A stretch of DNA of 64,000 bases, from positions 2,852,001 to 2,916,000 of the forward strand of contig NZ_CP135435.1 of the NCBI RefSeq assembly GCF_032341175.1, written 5' to 3'. The notes beneath the pieces were generated by a model. That model was not told where the DNA came from and did no database searches. It worked only from the letters and a program-made list of their open reading frames with translations. Positions 8,189 to 15,751 of this stretch are shown here, one piece after another (position 1 is the stretch's first letter; the number at the start of each line of letters is the position of its first letter). Origin of the DNA: Bacillus sp. DTU_2020_1000418_1_SI_GHA_SEK_038. Its GTDB lineage: Bacteria > Bacillota > Bacilli > Bacillales > Cytobacillaceae. A program made the translations under genes and the position numbers.

Positions 8189-8455
8189 ATGAAGATTCGT
8201 AGTTTGGTCGCAGTAGTTTTTAGTATTATGGCGATAGCGAGTGTAATGGGGTGTTCCCATCTCGATATGAAAGCAGCTAGTAATGAAAAGATTCAAATGG
8301 TGCCTAATGATAATTATGAAGGGAATCCGAATCCAATTAATGAAGAAAATATGAAGCTGACTGCTGAGGAGCAACTGTATTTTGACCAATTAAAGGCTGA
8401 TCTGAAGAAGAATAGCAGGGATGAGGTGATGCAGGATGACTCAGCGAAAGAATGA
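8189..8455 (+). CDS. Small predicted lipoprotein heading the molybdoenzyme operon
   Basis: 88-residue protein with a lipoprotein signal peptide: Lys/Arg start, hydrophobic core, then the lipobox VMGC with Cys22 as the lipid-bearing residue. The mature part of about 66 residues is polar and acidic, with a predicted helix 'LTAEEQLYFDQLKADLKKN'. I know no family for it. GGAAGGAG precedes the ATG, and its end overlaps the TorD-like gene by 20 bp, so it is translated as part of the dms-type operon. It should sit on the outer face of the membrane, where the Tat-exported catalytic subunit also works. Confidence 0.75.
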   Translation: MKIRSLVAVVFSIMAIASVMGCSHLDMKAASNEKIQMVPNDNYEGNPNPINEENMKLTAEEQLYFDQLKADLKKNSRDEVMQDDSAKE

Positions 8456-9071
8456 GCAGGCGGAAAGGAATTTTCAGTTATTTCTTTTTTTTCAACGCTA
8501 TTATTCAGGGGAGGCCCTTTCATATGGATTACAAGATTGGAAGGAAGTAGCGCGTGTTTTAAATAGCGAGTGGCTTCCTTTTAAAAACGATAACTTTGTG
8601 AAAGGCATCACAATTTTACAGACTATTGATAGTGATGATCTTGAGTCCCTTAAGTATGATTTTTCCCGATTGTTCATTGGGCCGCGAGAGCTGCTTGCCT
8701 CCCCTTACGAATCTAGCTATCGAAATGTGGAACAGCTGTTAATGCAAAAGGAAACGTTACAAGTACGCAATTTTTACATGCAAGCCGGATTGGCGGTGGC
8801 GAACTATGAAAGTGAGCCTGATGACCATATGAGCATTGAGCTTGAATTTATTTGTTACTTACTAGCGAAAAGGCTTGAGCAGCCTGCGTATGATCAATTA
8901 TATGTGAGATTCTTACAGAATCACCTTTTAAAATGGTTTGAAGATCATTGCTCAAACATTCACAAATATGCACGTAATAAAATTTGTAAAGCAATGGGGC
9001 TTCTTCTTTTAGGCTTTTTATCAGCCGAGAAAAATAGACTTCTCACCCACGATCCCACAGGAGGTAGATGA
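8436..9071 (+). CDS. TorD/DmsD-family molybdoenzyme chaperone
   Basis: 211-residue all-helical cytosolic chaperone. Members bind the twin-arginine leader of a molybdenum enzyme and hold it until cofactor insertion is complete. Typical features are the central 'YDFSRLFIGPRELLASPYES' motif (LF-x-GP...PYES) and a C-terminal helix with FLQNHLLKWFEDHC. The gene ends 2 bp before the Tat-signal-bearing catalytic subunit it presumably serves. GAGGTG lies before the ATG. Confidence 0.88.
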   Translation: MTQRKNEQAERNFQLFLFFQRYYSGEALSYGLQDWKEVARVLNSEWLPFKNDNFVKGITILQTIDSDDLESLKYDFSRLFIGPRELLASPYESSYRNVEQLLMQKETLQVRNFYMQAGLAVANYESEPDDHMSIELEFICYLLAKRLEQPAYDQLYVRFLQNHLLKWFEDHCSNIHKYARNKICKAMGLLLLGFLSAEKNRLLTHDPTGGR

Positions 9072-9073
9072 AC

Positions 9074-11281
9074 ATGCTAGATCATAAATTAACAAGACGC
9101 ACTCTATTAAAAAGCGCAGCCGCTACAGGTGCACTATTGGGGTTAGGGACATCGGGGAAGGATTTTAAACTGAAAAGTCTCTTCCCTTCTAAGATAAAGG
9201 CGAGCGGTGCGGAAAAGTATTTCTATAATGCCTGCCCACGTAACTGCTATGATACTTGTTCGATTGTGACAACTGTTAAAGATGGCCGAATTACGTTTAT
9301 TACTGGAAATGATAATAATACTTATACAAAAGGCCGCTTATGTGTAAAAGGAAATACTTATCCACGGGTTGTTTACTCTCCGGACCGTATTAAATATCCG
9401 ATGCGTCAAAAAGGAAAAGGCAGTGGCAATTGGGAAAGAATTAGCTGGGATGAGGCTTACACCATTATTGCTAACAAAATTCTCGAAATCAAAAAAGAGT
9501 ACGGAAACACATTGCCGATTTGCCTAAATAAGTACTCAGGGAATTTTAACATCCTTAACTACAGTGTGGAAGGAATGTTCTCAAGTATCGGCTACACGAC
9601 AAGGGCGAAAGGAACACCATGTGAACCAGCTGGGGCAGATGCTCAAGCCTTTGATATGGGCGTTAATATGGCGAATGATCCTGAACAATTTTTACAATCG
9701 AAATACATTATTTTATGGGGCTCCAATCCAGCCTGGACCTCCGTCCATTCTATGTATTTTATTGAACAAGCTAAGGAAAAAGGCACGAAGCTTGTCGTCA
9801 TTGATCCTATTGTGACAGCAACCGCGTCAAAAGCAGATGAATATATCCAAATTAACCCGAGTACAGACGGTGCATTAGCATTAGGTATGGCCAAATATAT
9901 TGTGGACCATCACTTATATAACGAAGAGTGGCTAGCAGCAAACGCTAAAGGGTTTCATGAATTCTTCAATTATTTGCAAAACAACATAACGCTCGATTGG
10001 GCAGCGAAGAAAACCGGGGTCCCCGTTCCTGTAATTGAACGGTTAGCTAGGGAGTACGCAACTGCAAAGCCAGCGAATATTTGGATTGGCTTCGGGATGC
10101 AGCGCCATACGAACGGCGGATCGATGGTTCGGGCCATAGATGCACTGGCTGCATTAACTGGGAATATTGGCGTAACGGGCGGAGGCGTCAATTATATTCA
10201 AGCGGAAACATGGACATTCAACTATCATGTAATGAGTTTTCCGCCACCAAAAGGTAGCAAAGGAGAAAAAGATCGTTACGTGAATATGAACAATTTCGGC
10301 GCCCAAGTTCTTGCCACACAAGATCCTCCGATTAAAATGATGTGGATCGCCTGCCGGAACCCTGTTTCCCAAGACCCTGAGCCAAACGTTGTGAAAAAAG
10401 CACTGCATCAAATGGATTTAGTTGTAACAGCAGACTTATTTATGAACCAAACCGTTGAGATGTCTGACATTGTTTTACCTGTGACTACCCCCTTTGAAAC
10501 GGTCGGAATTAACGCTAGCTATTGGCATTATTGGTTAAATATGAACGAACAAGCAATTAAGCCGTTACACGAAGCAAAGAGCGACCTTGAAATAGCGATG
10601 GGATTATCGAAGAAATTAAATGAATTAGCCCCAGGCTCTTGCACGTTTCCTTCTTCAGGTAACCTCGAGGATTGGGTGGAAAAGGAAGTTAACGATGATT
10701 TGCGTAACCTTTACGGCATTCGTAGCTGGAGGGATTTAAAGAAGAAAGGGACCGTAAAAGCAAGGAAAAATTTAACCCCTTGGAAAGATGAAAAATTTAG
10801 AACGCCTTCTGGTAAATACGAATTTTGGTCAGATCAAGCGATGGAATATGGGCATCACCCACTTCCTGTTTTTGTTGAGGAAATGAAGGCACCGAAGGAA
10901 TTCCCAATTCGTTGCATCTCCCCCCACTGGAAATTTGGGATTCATAGCCAATTCCAAAATATCGATTGGCTCATGAACATTCAAAATGAGCCATTTATTG
11001 AAATTCATCCAGACCTCGCAAGGAAGAAAGGTATTCAAGAGGGCGATTATGTGAAAATGTACAACGATATCGGTGCTATGACCCTTCCTGCAAAAGTAAC
11101 GAAAACTGTGCCAGTCCATACTGTTGTCATCTATGAAGCTTGGTTTAAAGGAGTGGACTATAACCAAAACTTTACGGTAAAAGCGATTCCTTCCGATATG
11201 GGTGATTTCCAAAAAGGGCAGCGCGGCATTGCTTTTCACGATAATTTTGTCAACATTCAAAAGGTATTAGGGAGAGGATAA
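9074..11281 (+). CDS. Molybdopterin oxidoreductase, DMSO-reductase-type catalytic subunit
   Basis: Catalytic subunit of a membrane-bound respiratory reductase. The 735-residue precursor starts with a twin-arginine signal (TRRTLLKSAA). An N-terminal [4Fe-4S] motif C-x3-C-x3-C (Cys54, 58, 62) and Cys90 follow, then the bis-molybdopterin fold, ending with the cofactor-binding C-terminal domain (from about residue 610). I start at ATG 9074 because AGGAGG is then nine bases away; an ATG at 9068 is too close. The residue expected to bind molybdenum appears to be a Cys (Cys183 in GTPCEPAG), whereas true DMSO/TMAO reductases use Ser. The substrate could therefore be another oxyanion, sulfur compound or oxide. 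Gene name withheld for that reason. Confidence 0.9.
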   Translation: MLDHKLTRRTLLKSAAATGALLGLGTSGKDFKLKSLFPSKIKASGAEKYFYNACPRNCYDTCSIVTTVKDGRITFITGNDNNTYTKGRLCVKGNTYPRVVYSPDRIKYPMRQKGKGSGNWERISWDEAYTIIANKILEIKKEYGNTLPICLNKYSGNFNILNYSVEGMFSSIGYTTRAKGTPCEPAGADAQAFDMGVNMANDPEQFLQSKYIILWGSNPAWTSVHSMYFIEQAKEKGTKLVVIDPIVTATASKADEYIQINPSTDGALALGMAKYIVDHHLYNEEWLAANAKGFHEFFNYLQNNITLDWAAKKTGVPVPVIERLAREYATAKPANIWIGFGMQRHTNGGSMVRAIDALAALTGNIGVTGGGVNYIQAETWTFNYHVMSFPPPKGSKGEKDRYVNMNNFGAQVLATQDPPIKMMWIACRNPVSQDPEPNVVKKALHQMDLVVTADLFMNQTVEMSDIVLPVTTPFETVGINASYWHYWLNMNEQAIKPLHEAKSDLEIAMGLSKKLNELAPGSCTFPSSGNLEDWVEKEVNDDLRNLYGIRSWRDLKKKGTVKARKNLTPWKDEKFRTPSGKYEFWSDQAMEYGHHPLPVFVEEMKAPKEFPIRCISPHWKFGIHSQFQNIDWLMNIQNEPFIEIHPDLARKKGIQEGDYVKMYNDIGAMTLPAKVTKTVPVHTVVIYEAWFKGVDYNQNFTVKAIPSDMGDFQKGQRGIAFHDNFVNIQKVLGRG

Positions 11282-11283
11282 TC

Positions 11284-11853
11284 ATGGCGAAAAAAATGGG
11301 ATTTGTCGTAAACATTGACCGATGTATCGGCTGCCACGCATGTGAAGTTACTTGTAAGAGCTTTTATCAATTAGAGCCAGAGGTAAGCCGTCGTCGTGTC
11401 AGACAATTACCAGAAACAATAGCAGGTGTACCTACACGTGCTTATTTATCAATGGCCTGCAATCATTGTGATATGCCGGCCTGTCGAGATGCTTGTCCTG
11501 TCGGCGCGTATACGAAGCGTGAGGACGGCATCGTCATTCATAATCAAGACCTTTGCATCGGCTGCCAAATGTGTGGAAAAGCCTGTCCGTACAGTGTTCC
11601 ACAATACGATCCTGTAAAGAAAAAAATGAATAAATGCAGCATGTGTTTCGAACGGCTCGATGCGGGTGAGCTGCCAATTTGCGTCCAAAACTGTCCGTTG
11701 GAAGCCATCCAAATTGTTGATTTAAACGAGCCGCAGTATCAAAATTTAGCTAAAACAGTACCTGGATTTCCAGACCCGAGCATCACCCAGCCAAACATTC
11801 GATTTATTTTACCAAAGGCTGGTAAACAAGTTAGGAGTGAGGCCAATGCATGA
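11284..11853 (+). CDS. DmsB-like four-cluster ferredoxin subunit
   Basis: Electron-transfer subunit that wires the membrane anchor to the molybdenum subunit. The 189 residues contain four cysteine groups: CIGCHACEVTC (Cys14, 17, 20, 24), CNHCDMPACRDACP, CIGCQMCGKACP and CSMCFERL...CVQNCP, as in DmsB and PsrB. The gene begins 2 bp after the catalytic gene and overlaps the anchor gene by 8 bp, so it belongs to one operon. There is no signal peptide of its own, so it is presumably exported with the Tat-signal partner. Confidence 0.93.
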   Translation: MAKKMGFVVNIDRCIGCHACEVTCKSFYQLEPEVSRRRVRQLPETIAGVPTRAYLSMACNHCDMPACRDACPVGAYTKREDGIVIHNQDLCIGCQMCGKACPYSVPQYDPVKKKMNKCSMCFERLDAGELPICVQNCPLEAIQIVDLNEPQYQNLAKTVPGFPDPSITQPNIRFILPKAGKQVRSEANA

Positions 11854-12652
11854 TTTACCATTAGCAATCTTCACCGTTCTTTCGCAAATGGCCATTGGAG
11901 CCTTCATTACGATGTGGCTGTTAGAACTAAGAAATAAAGACATCTCTTATAAAACTGGAGTACTTATTTCTGTATCAATAACCATCATTGGAAGCATTTC
12001 TGTCTTATTTTCATTATTTCACTTAGGACACCCCTTCGCCGCCTACCGAGCCATATTAAATATTGGCCGGAGCTGGCTCAGCAGAGAAGTTACTCTTTAC
12101 GGTGGTTTCATTTTTTTAAGTGGCTTGTATACGTATTTTTGGTGGAAAGGAGATTCGTCCAAACGCTTCTTATGCGGGGTATTTGGAACAATTGTGGGAC
12201 TGGCAACCATCTTTTCCTCAGCCATGATTTATGTGATTCCAGCCATTCCAGCTTGGGATAGTCTCTCAACGATTGTGGCCTTTTTTGTCACTGGCCTCAT
12301 TTTGGGCCCTTTATTCACGGGAATGCTTTTACAATGGAAAAAGGAATTATCCTTTAATATATCTTTCGTCACCCTTATCGGTTTAGCCATCTCTGCCTTA
12401 ACGGTGGCAATGTACACCTCATCCTTATTTGGCGGATTACCTGAAGCCGTTGCAACAGGGGAGCTAATGCTCGACAGTTCCTTATTCTGGGGACGAATTA
12501 TGGCATTCATTATAGCTCTTTTTATCTTTTTGCTCGCACATATCAGACGGAGAGCATCTCATAAAATACTGTATACAACAGGATTTGTGTTACTCTTAGC
12601 CAGCGAATTTTTAGGCAGAGTCCTATTTTACACATCCGCTATTCATTTATAA
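11846..12652 (+). CDS. DmsC-type membrane anchor subunit
   Basis: Integral membrane protein of 268 residues with about eight hydrophobic helices, predicted to oxidise menaquinol and pass electrons to the Fe-S subunit. Characteristic DmsC stretches are PLAIFTVLSQMAIGAF at the N-terminus and LFHLGHPFAAYRAILNI followed by SWLSRE. I start at ATG 11846 after GGAGTGAGG; a GTG three codons earlier is possible. It overlaps the end of the Fe-S subunit gene. Confidence 0.9.
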   Translation: MHDLPLAIFTVLSQMAIGAFITMWLLELRNKDISYKTGVLISVSITIIGSISVLFSLFHLGHPFAAYRAILNIGRSWLSREVTLYGGFIFLSGLYTYFWWKGDSSKRFLCGVFGTIVGLATIFSSAMIYVIPAIPAWDSLSTIVAFFVTGLILGPLFTGMLLQWKKELSFNISFVTLIGLAISALTVAMYTSSLFGGLPEAVATGELMLDSSLFWGRIMAFIIALFIFLLAHIRRRASHKILYTTGFVLLLASEFLGRVLFYTSAIHL

Positions 12653-12750
12653 AGCTTTACTAGTTGATGCTCTGTTCCCCTCCCTGCTTTGTGGGATCAA
12701 AGGCGTGTGGCATCGGCTTTAAACCACTATAAAAAGGGAGGGGTTATTTT

Positions 12751-13815
12751 ATGTTTGGCTTAGTAAAACTGGCAAATATAATTGAAAAGCATGCAAGCAT
12801 ACTAGATGTTCAGCCAAATATTTGTACAAGGGTCATTTCTCCGCTCAGCGGGTGTACTCGCTGTATAGATCAATGCCCAGCAAACAGTATTCACATCACC
12901 AATAAGGAGATTGAGATATCTGATTGCATAGAGTGCGGGATATGTACGACTGTTTGTCCGACTGGAGCCTTAACATGGAATAAGCCCTCCCTCCAGCAAT
13001 TGTATGAACAAATACAACATGCAGCAAAAAAGCAACAAGCCACTTACATCCATTGCAGTAAGGTGCTTTTTCCACGAAAAACAGCAAATCATATGGAAGT
13101 CCCATGCTTAGGGGCCATCCCTTGGGAACTATGGCTTTCAATATTAAGGCATAATGAGAAGCTTCAAGTGTTTGTACATGAGGACGACTGCAAGAATTGC
13201 GATTTTGCGACAGGCTGTCATGTGTGGCAAGAAGGAGTAGCCTTAGCTGAAAATGCAGTGAATAAAAAGCTCCAAATAGTGGACGAGCTGACGACTGTGA
13301 AGCAAGCTGCCCCCTATGACATCGATCGCCGGCAATTTTTTTATAGTGTCTTCCAAGGCATTAAAGCAACAAATCGGACGGCAGTGAAGGAGTGGTTGCA
13401 AGTCGGCCGCTCTCAAGGTCCTCTTGATAAGCACAGCCGCGAACAAGATGAACCTTCCCTTCTGTATCAAATTGAAGAAGCGAAAGAAATATTCGTAGAA
13501 AAAATGGTAGGAGACACGTTCCAAGCTCCTTTGAAAAAGCGGCAAATTCTTTTGCAAGAACTTCAGCAAAACCGCAGTTTACGTGAGCGATTGATGATCA
13601 ACATCCCCGTCATTAACGAAGAATGTAATGTATGTGGCGCTTGTTCCATCCTATGTCCAACAAATGCGCTCATTCAAGAAGAGAACAAGTTGAAAGTCAA
13701 ACCCCTCCAATGCGTAGACTGTAAGCTATGTGAGGAAATATGCTGGGAGAAACATATTAAGATTATGAATCTTCCTTTGACTAAAAATGATGAGCTTCTT
13801 GTCCACCATTCTTGA
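12751..13815 (+). CDS. Polyferredoxin-like protein with four [4Fe-4S] motifs
   Basis: 354-residue cytosolic protein not in the classical DmsABC set. Two cluster motifs lie at the N-terminus (Cys25/35/38/42 and Cys59/62/65/69) and two at the C-terminus (Cys292/295/298/302 and Cys321/324/327/331). A middle region of about 200 residues holds further Cys (HCSK, PCLG, DCKNC, GCHV) and an IDRRQFFYS segment that looks like a decayed or internal Tat-like motif. The first motif has nine residues between its first two Cys, an unusual spacing. GGGAGGGG precedes the ATG. It sits 98 bp after the anchor gene, perhaps as the operon's last gene. A role in electron delivery or enzyme maturation is inference. 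Confidence 0.82.
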   Translation: MFGLVKLANIIEKHASILDVQPNICTRVISPLSGCTRCIDQCPANSIHITNKEIEISDCIECGICTTVCPTGALTWNKPSLQQLYEQIQHAAKKQQATYIHCSKVLFPRKTANHMEVPCLGAIPWELWLSILRHNEKLQVFVHEDDCKNCDFATGCHVWQEGVALAENAVNKKLQIVDELTTVKQAAPYDIDRRQFFYSVFQGIKATNRTAVKEWLQVGRSQGPLDKHSREQDEPSLLYQIEEAKEIFVEKMVGDTFQAPLKKRQILLQELQQNRSLRERLMINIPVINEECNVCGACSILCPTNALIQEENKLKVKPLQCVDCKLCEEICWEKHIKIMNLPLTKNDELLVHHS

Positions 13816-13852
13816 TTTGGGATTAGACGTAGACGATTACTAATCGTGAAAT

Positions 13853-13886
13853 AAAACTACCACATGCCAAGAGCTGTGGTAGTTTT
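13853..13886. terminator. Bidirectional terminator between the molybdoenzyme operon and ypbF
   Basis: Perfect arms AAAACTACCACA and TGTGGTAGTTTT with T-run and A-run flanks; the adjoining genes are convergent. Confidence 0.9.
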
Positions 13887-13891
13887 ATTTA

Positions 13892-14350
13892 TTATTTATT
13901 TTCATGATACAAATTAATATCATAATTCGCCTTCATCATTTCATAAACGACATGTCTGTTTTTCCACTCATCTTCTTTTTTCCAAAGATCTTTGCTTTTA
14001 TCAATAATTTCGCATCTGAGTGCATGGTACTCTTTCTCAGCCTTCTCTCGTTTCTCCCTTAATAAATTCATTAAGCCATATAATCCAACTGTGAGTATAA
14101 GGAAATATAGATTAGCTTTTTCGTTTACAAAAACCGAAAACATAGCCGAAAATGAATAGGAGAAGGGCTCCATTACCGTCTTATAAATATAAAAAAGATA
14201 AATGAACGACAAAAACATTGTTGCCCACATCGTGATTAAATGCCTTTGCTTAAATGTGTCGAATTTCTTTTTTCTTTCAACTACTTTTTGCAGCATCTGC
14301 CTTGTAGCCTGGTCTGTTCGATCATCAAGCATTTTTATAGATGATTCCAT
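13892..14350 (-). CDS. ypbF: YpbF, DUF2663-type membrane protein
   Basis: 152-residue protein with two membrane helices (about residues 38-60 and 80-100), flanked by charged helical N- and C-terminal arms rich in Lys and Glu. Size, topology and position between the YpbE LysM protein and ypbG match B. subtilis YpbF. Function is unknown. GGAGGGGG before the ATG at 14350 sets the start ten codons inside the longest frame. The conserved order is interrupted here by the 5.5-13.8 kb accessory block. Confidence 0.8.
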   Translation of the reverse strand: MESSIKMLDDRTDQATRQMLQKVVERKKKFDTFKQRHLITMWATMFLSFIYLFYIYKTVMEPFSYSFSAMFSVFVNEKANLYFLILTVGLYGLMNLLREKREKAEKEYHALRCEIIDKSKDLWKKEDEWKNRHVVYEMMKANYDINLYHENK

Positions 14351-14465
14351 AATCCCCCTCCATTCACCAATGCAAACCATATGATAGGCAAATCCTGGAC
14401 AACACTCTTTTCTACTTAATGTATGAGCTTGTACAGCATTATATGATAGGGGGAAAGGGAAACAA

Positions 14466-15140
14466 TTATTTAGGTATTTTCAAAACTTGTCCAGCCTGTA
14501 TCTCATCATTTTTTAAATTGTTTGCTTTTTTAATAATATCGATGCCTGCTTTTGATTGATAATAATTCATTGCGATTCGGAAAATGGTTTCATTAGGTTT
14601 AACAGTATGATAAATCAATTCCTTTTGTTCCGATTGCTGTTCATCTTTCACTTGTTCGTTTTCAACGGTTTCTGAAGGCTTTGCGGAACCTTTATCTTCA
14701 GAATCACTGATGACTGGAGTTTCAGAAGCTGGTATTGCCGATTCCCTATCCTCACTTTTGCCTTGGTCATTGGTGTTTACCGGATCCTCTTCTCTTTCCT
14801 CAATGATCGTTCCTTTTGCATCTTTATCTTCTAGCTCTTCAAATCCTATTGTTTCGTAACCAGTTTGTGTACTGGCTTTTTCAGCACCGCCGTTTTCATT
14901 CTTTTGCAAATAGTTATACATAGTAAAAATAGTAATTGGCAGTAAGATAAACAGTAATGCCAGAAGGCGAATAACTGGGTATTTGACCTTCCATTTATTT
15001 TTCTTTCTCTTTTCCCGGTGAAGCCTGCTTCTCGGCGGCAAGGTTTCCTTTTCCAGAACAGGGTCTTCATTATCCCAATTCCTATCAACCTTTTTCCGTA
15101 GCCGTTCAGCCTGATCCCTATAAGGGCCTTCTTTGTTCAT
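14466..15140 (-). CDS. ypbE: YpbE, membrane-anchored LysM protein
   Basis: 224-residue bitopic protein. A basic cytosolic N-terminus (about 50 residues) leads to one membrane helix (about residues 55-75, 'LLALLFILLPITIFTMY'). A long acidic, Ser/Glu-rich extracellular linker and a C-terminal LysM domain (about 178-224, 'YHTVKPNETIFRIAMNYY') follow, presumably binding peptidoglycan. Its start overlaps the end of ypbD by 4 bp, implying co-translation in the ypbB-recQ-ypbD-ypbE operon. Confidence 0.87.
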   Translation of the reverse strand: MNKEGPYRDQAERLRKKVDRNWDNEDPVLEKETLPPRSRLHREKRKKNKWKVKYPVIRLLALLFILLPITIFTMYNYLQKNENGGAEKASTQTGYETIGFEELEDKDAKGTIIEEREEDPVNTNDQGKSEDRESAIPASETPVISDSEDKGSAKPSETVENEQVKDEQQSEQKELIYHTVKPNETIFRIAMNYYQSKAGIDIIKKANNLKNDEIQAGQVLKIPK

Positions 15141-15751
15141 GAAACATCCCTTCCTATGTTCCCACTTTTGGAACCTGTATTATGTCGGTATTTTATAATT
15201 AGTCCAAGCAAAAAATCAATAATAAAATGCATTAAAATGGTCACGAATAAATTGTTTGTTATTAAAAAGATATAGCCGATAAAAAAGCTTAAAACAACAA
15301 CATTTAAGAACAAAAACCAATTAAATAAATAGCGGTAATGGACAATTGCAAAAATCAGACTGGAAAAAACAAGTCCAACATGTGTCTGAATTACCCCTCT
15401 GAATAATAATTCCTCGCAAAAAGCAACGGTTGCAGCGATTATAGCAATATGAAAAACACTTCGATTGCGAAAAACCCTTTCATTTAAGCCTCCATCATCG
15501 TAATATGAGGGCGGCAGGATTTTCATAAGAATTAAATCTAAAAGAACGACTGCCAATCCAGCTGTTCCCCCGATGAGTAAAATATTCATATCGCCTATCT
15601 TAAAAAGATTAAATATATCAGAAAGGCGATTAAATAATATCATACTTAAAATAACAGAAATTGATAATAGGATAAATTGCGTTAAATATAGATGAAAAAG
15701 CAGTTCTCGATCTGAGAGCTCTTTAATAATCCCTGTATATTTTTCTTTCAT
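15137..15751 (-). CDS. ypbD: YpbD, CPBP (CAAX-type) intramembrane metalloprotease
   Basis: About 204 residues with six hydrophobic helices. The CPBP motifs are EELLFRG (the EE pair, motif 1), HYRYLFN (motif 2 His) and HFIIDFLLG (C-terminal His). Members cut substrates inside the membrane; the substrate here is unknown. I prefer the ATG at 15751, which overlaps the RecQ stop as ATGA, over a frame starting 15 codons earlier inside recQ. Confidence 0.87.
   Translation of the reverse strand: MKEKYTGIIKELSDRELLFHLYLTQFILLSISVILSMILFNRLSDIFNLFKIGDMNILLIGGTAGLAVVLLDLILMKILPPSYYDDGGLNERVFRNRSVFHIAIIAATVAFCEELLFRGVIQTHVGLVFSSLIFAIVHYRYLFNWFLFLNVVVLSFFIGYIFLITNNLFVTILMHFIIDFLLGLIIKYRHNTGSKSGNIGRDVS

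Noticed and set aside
10829..11260. 143-residue minus-strand frame inside the molybdoenzyme gene
   Set aside because: Antisense shadow of a strongly supported coding gene.
12751..13815. Tat signal in the polyferredoxin (IDRRQFFYS)
   Set aside because: It lies in the middle of the protein, not at the N-terminus, and is not followed by a long hydrophobic stretch.
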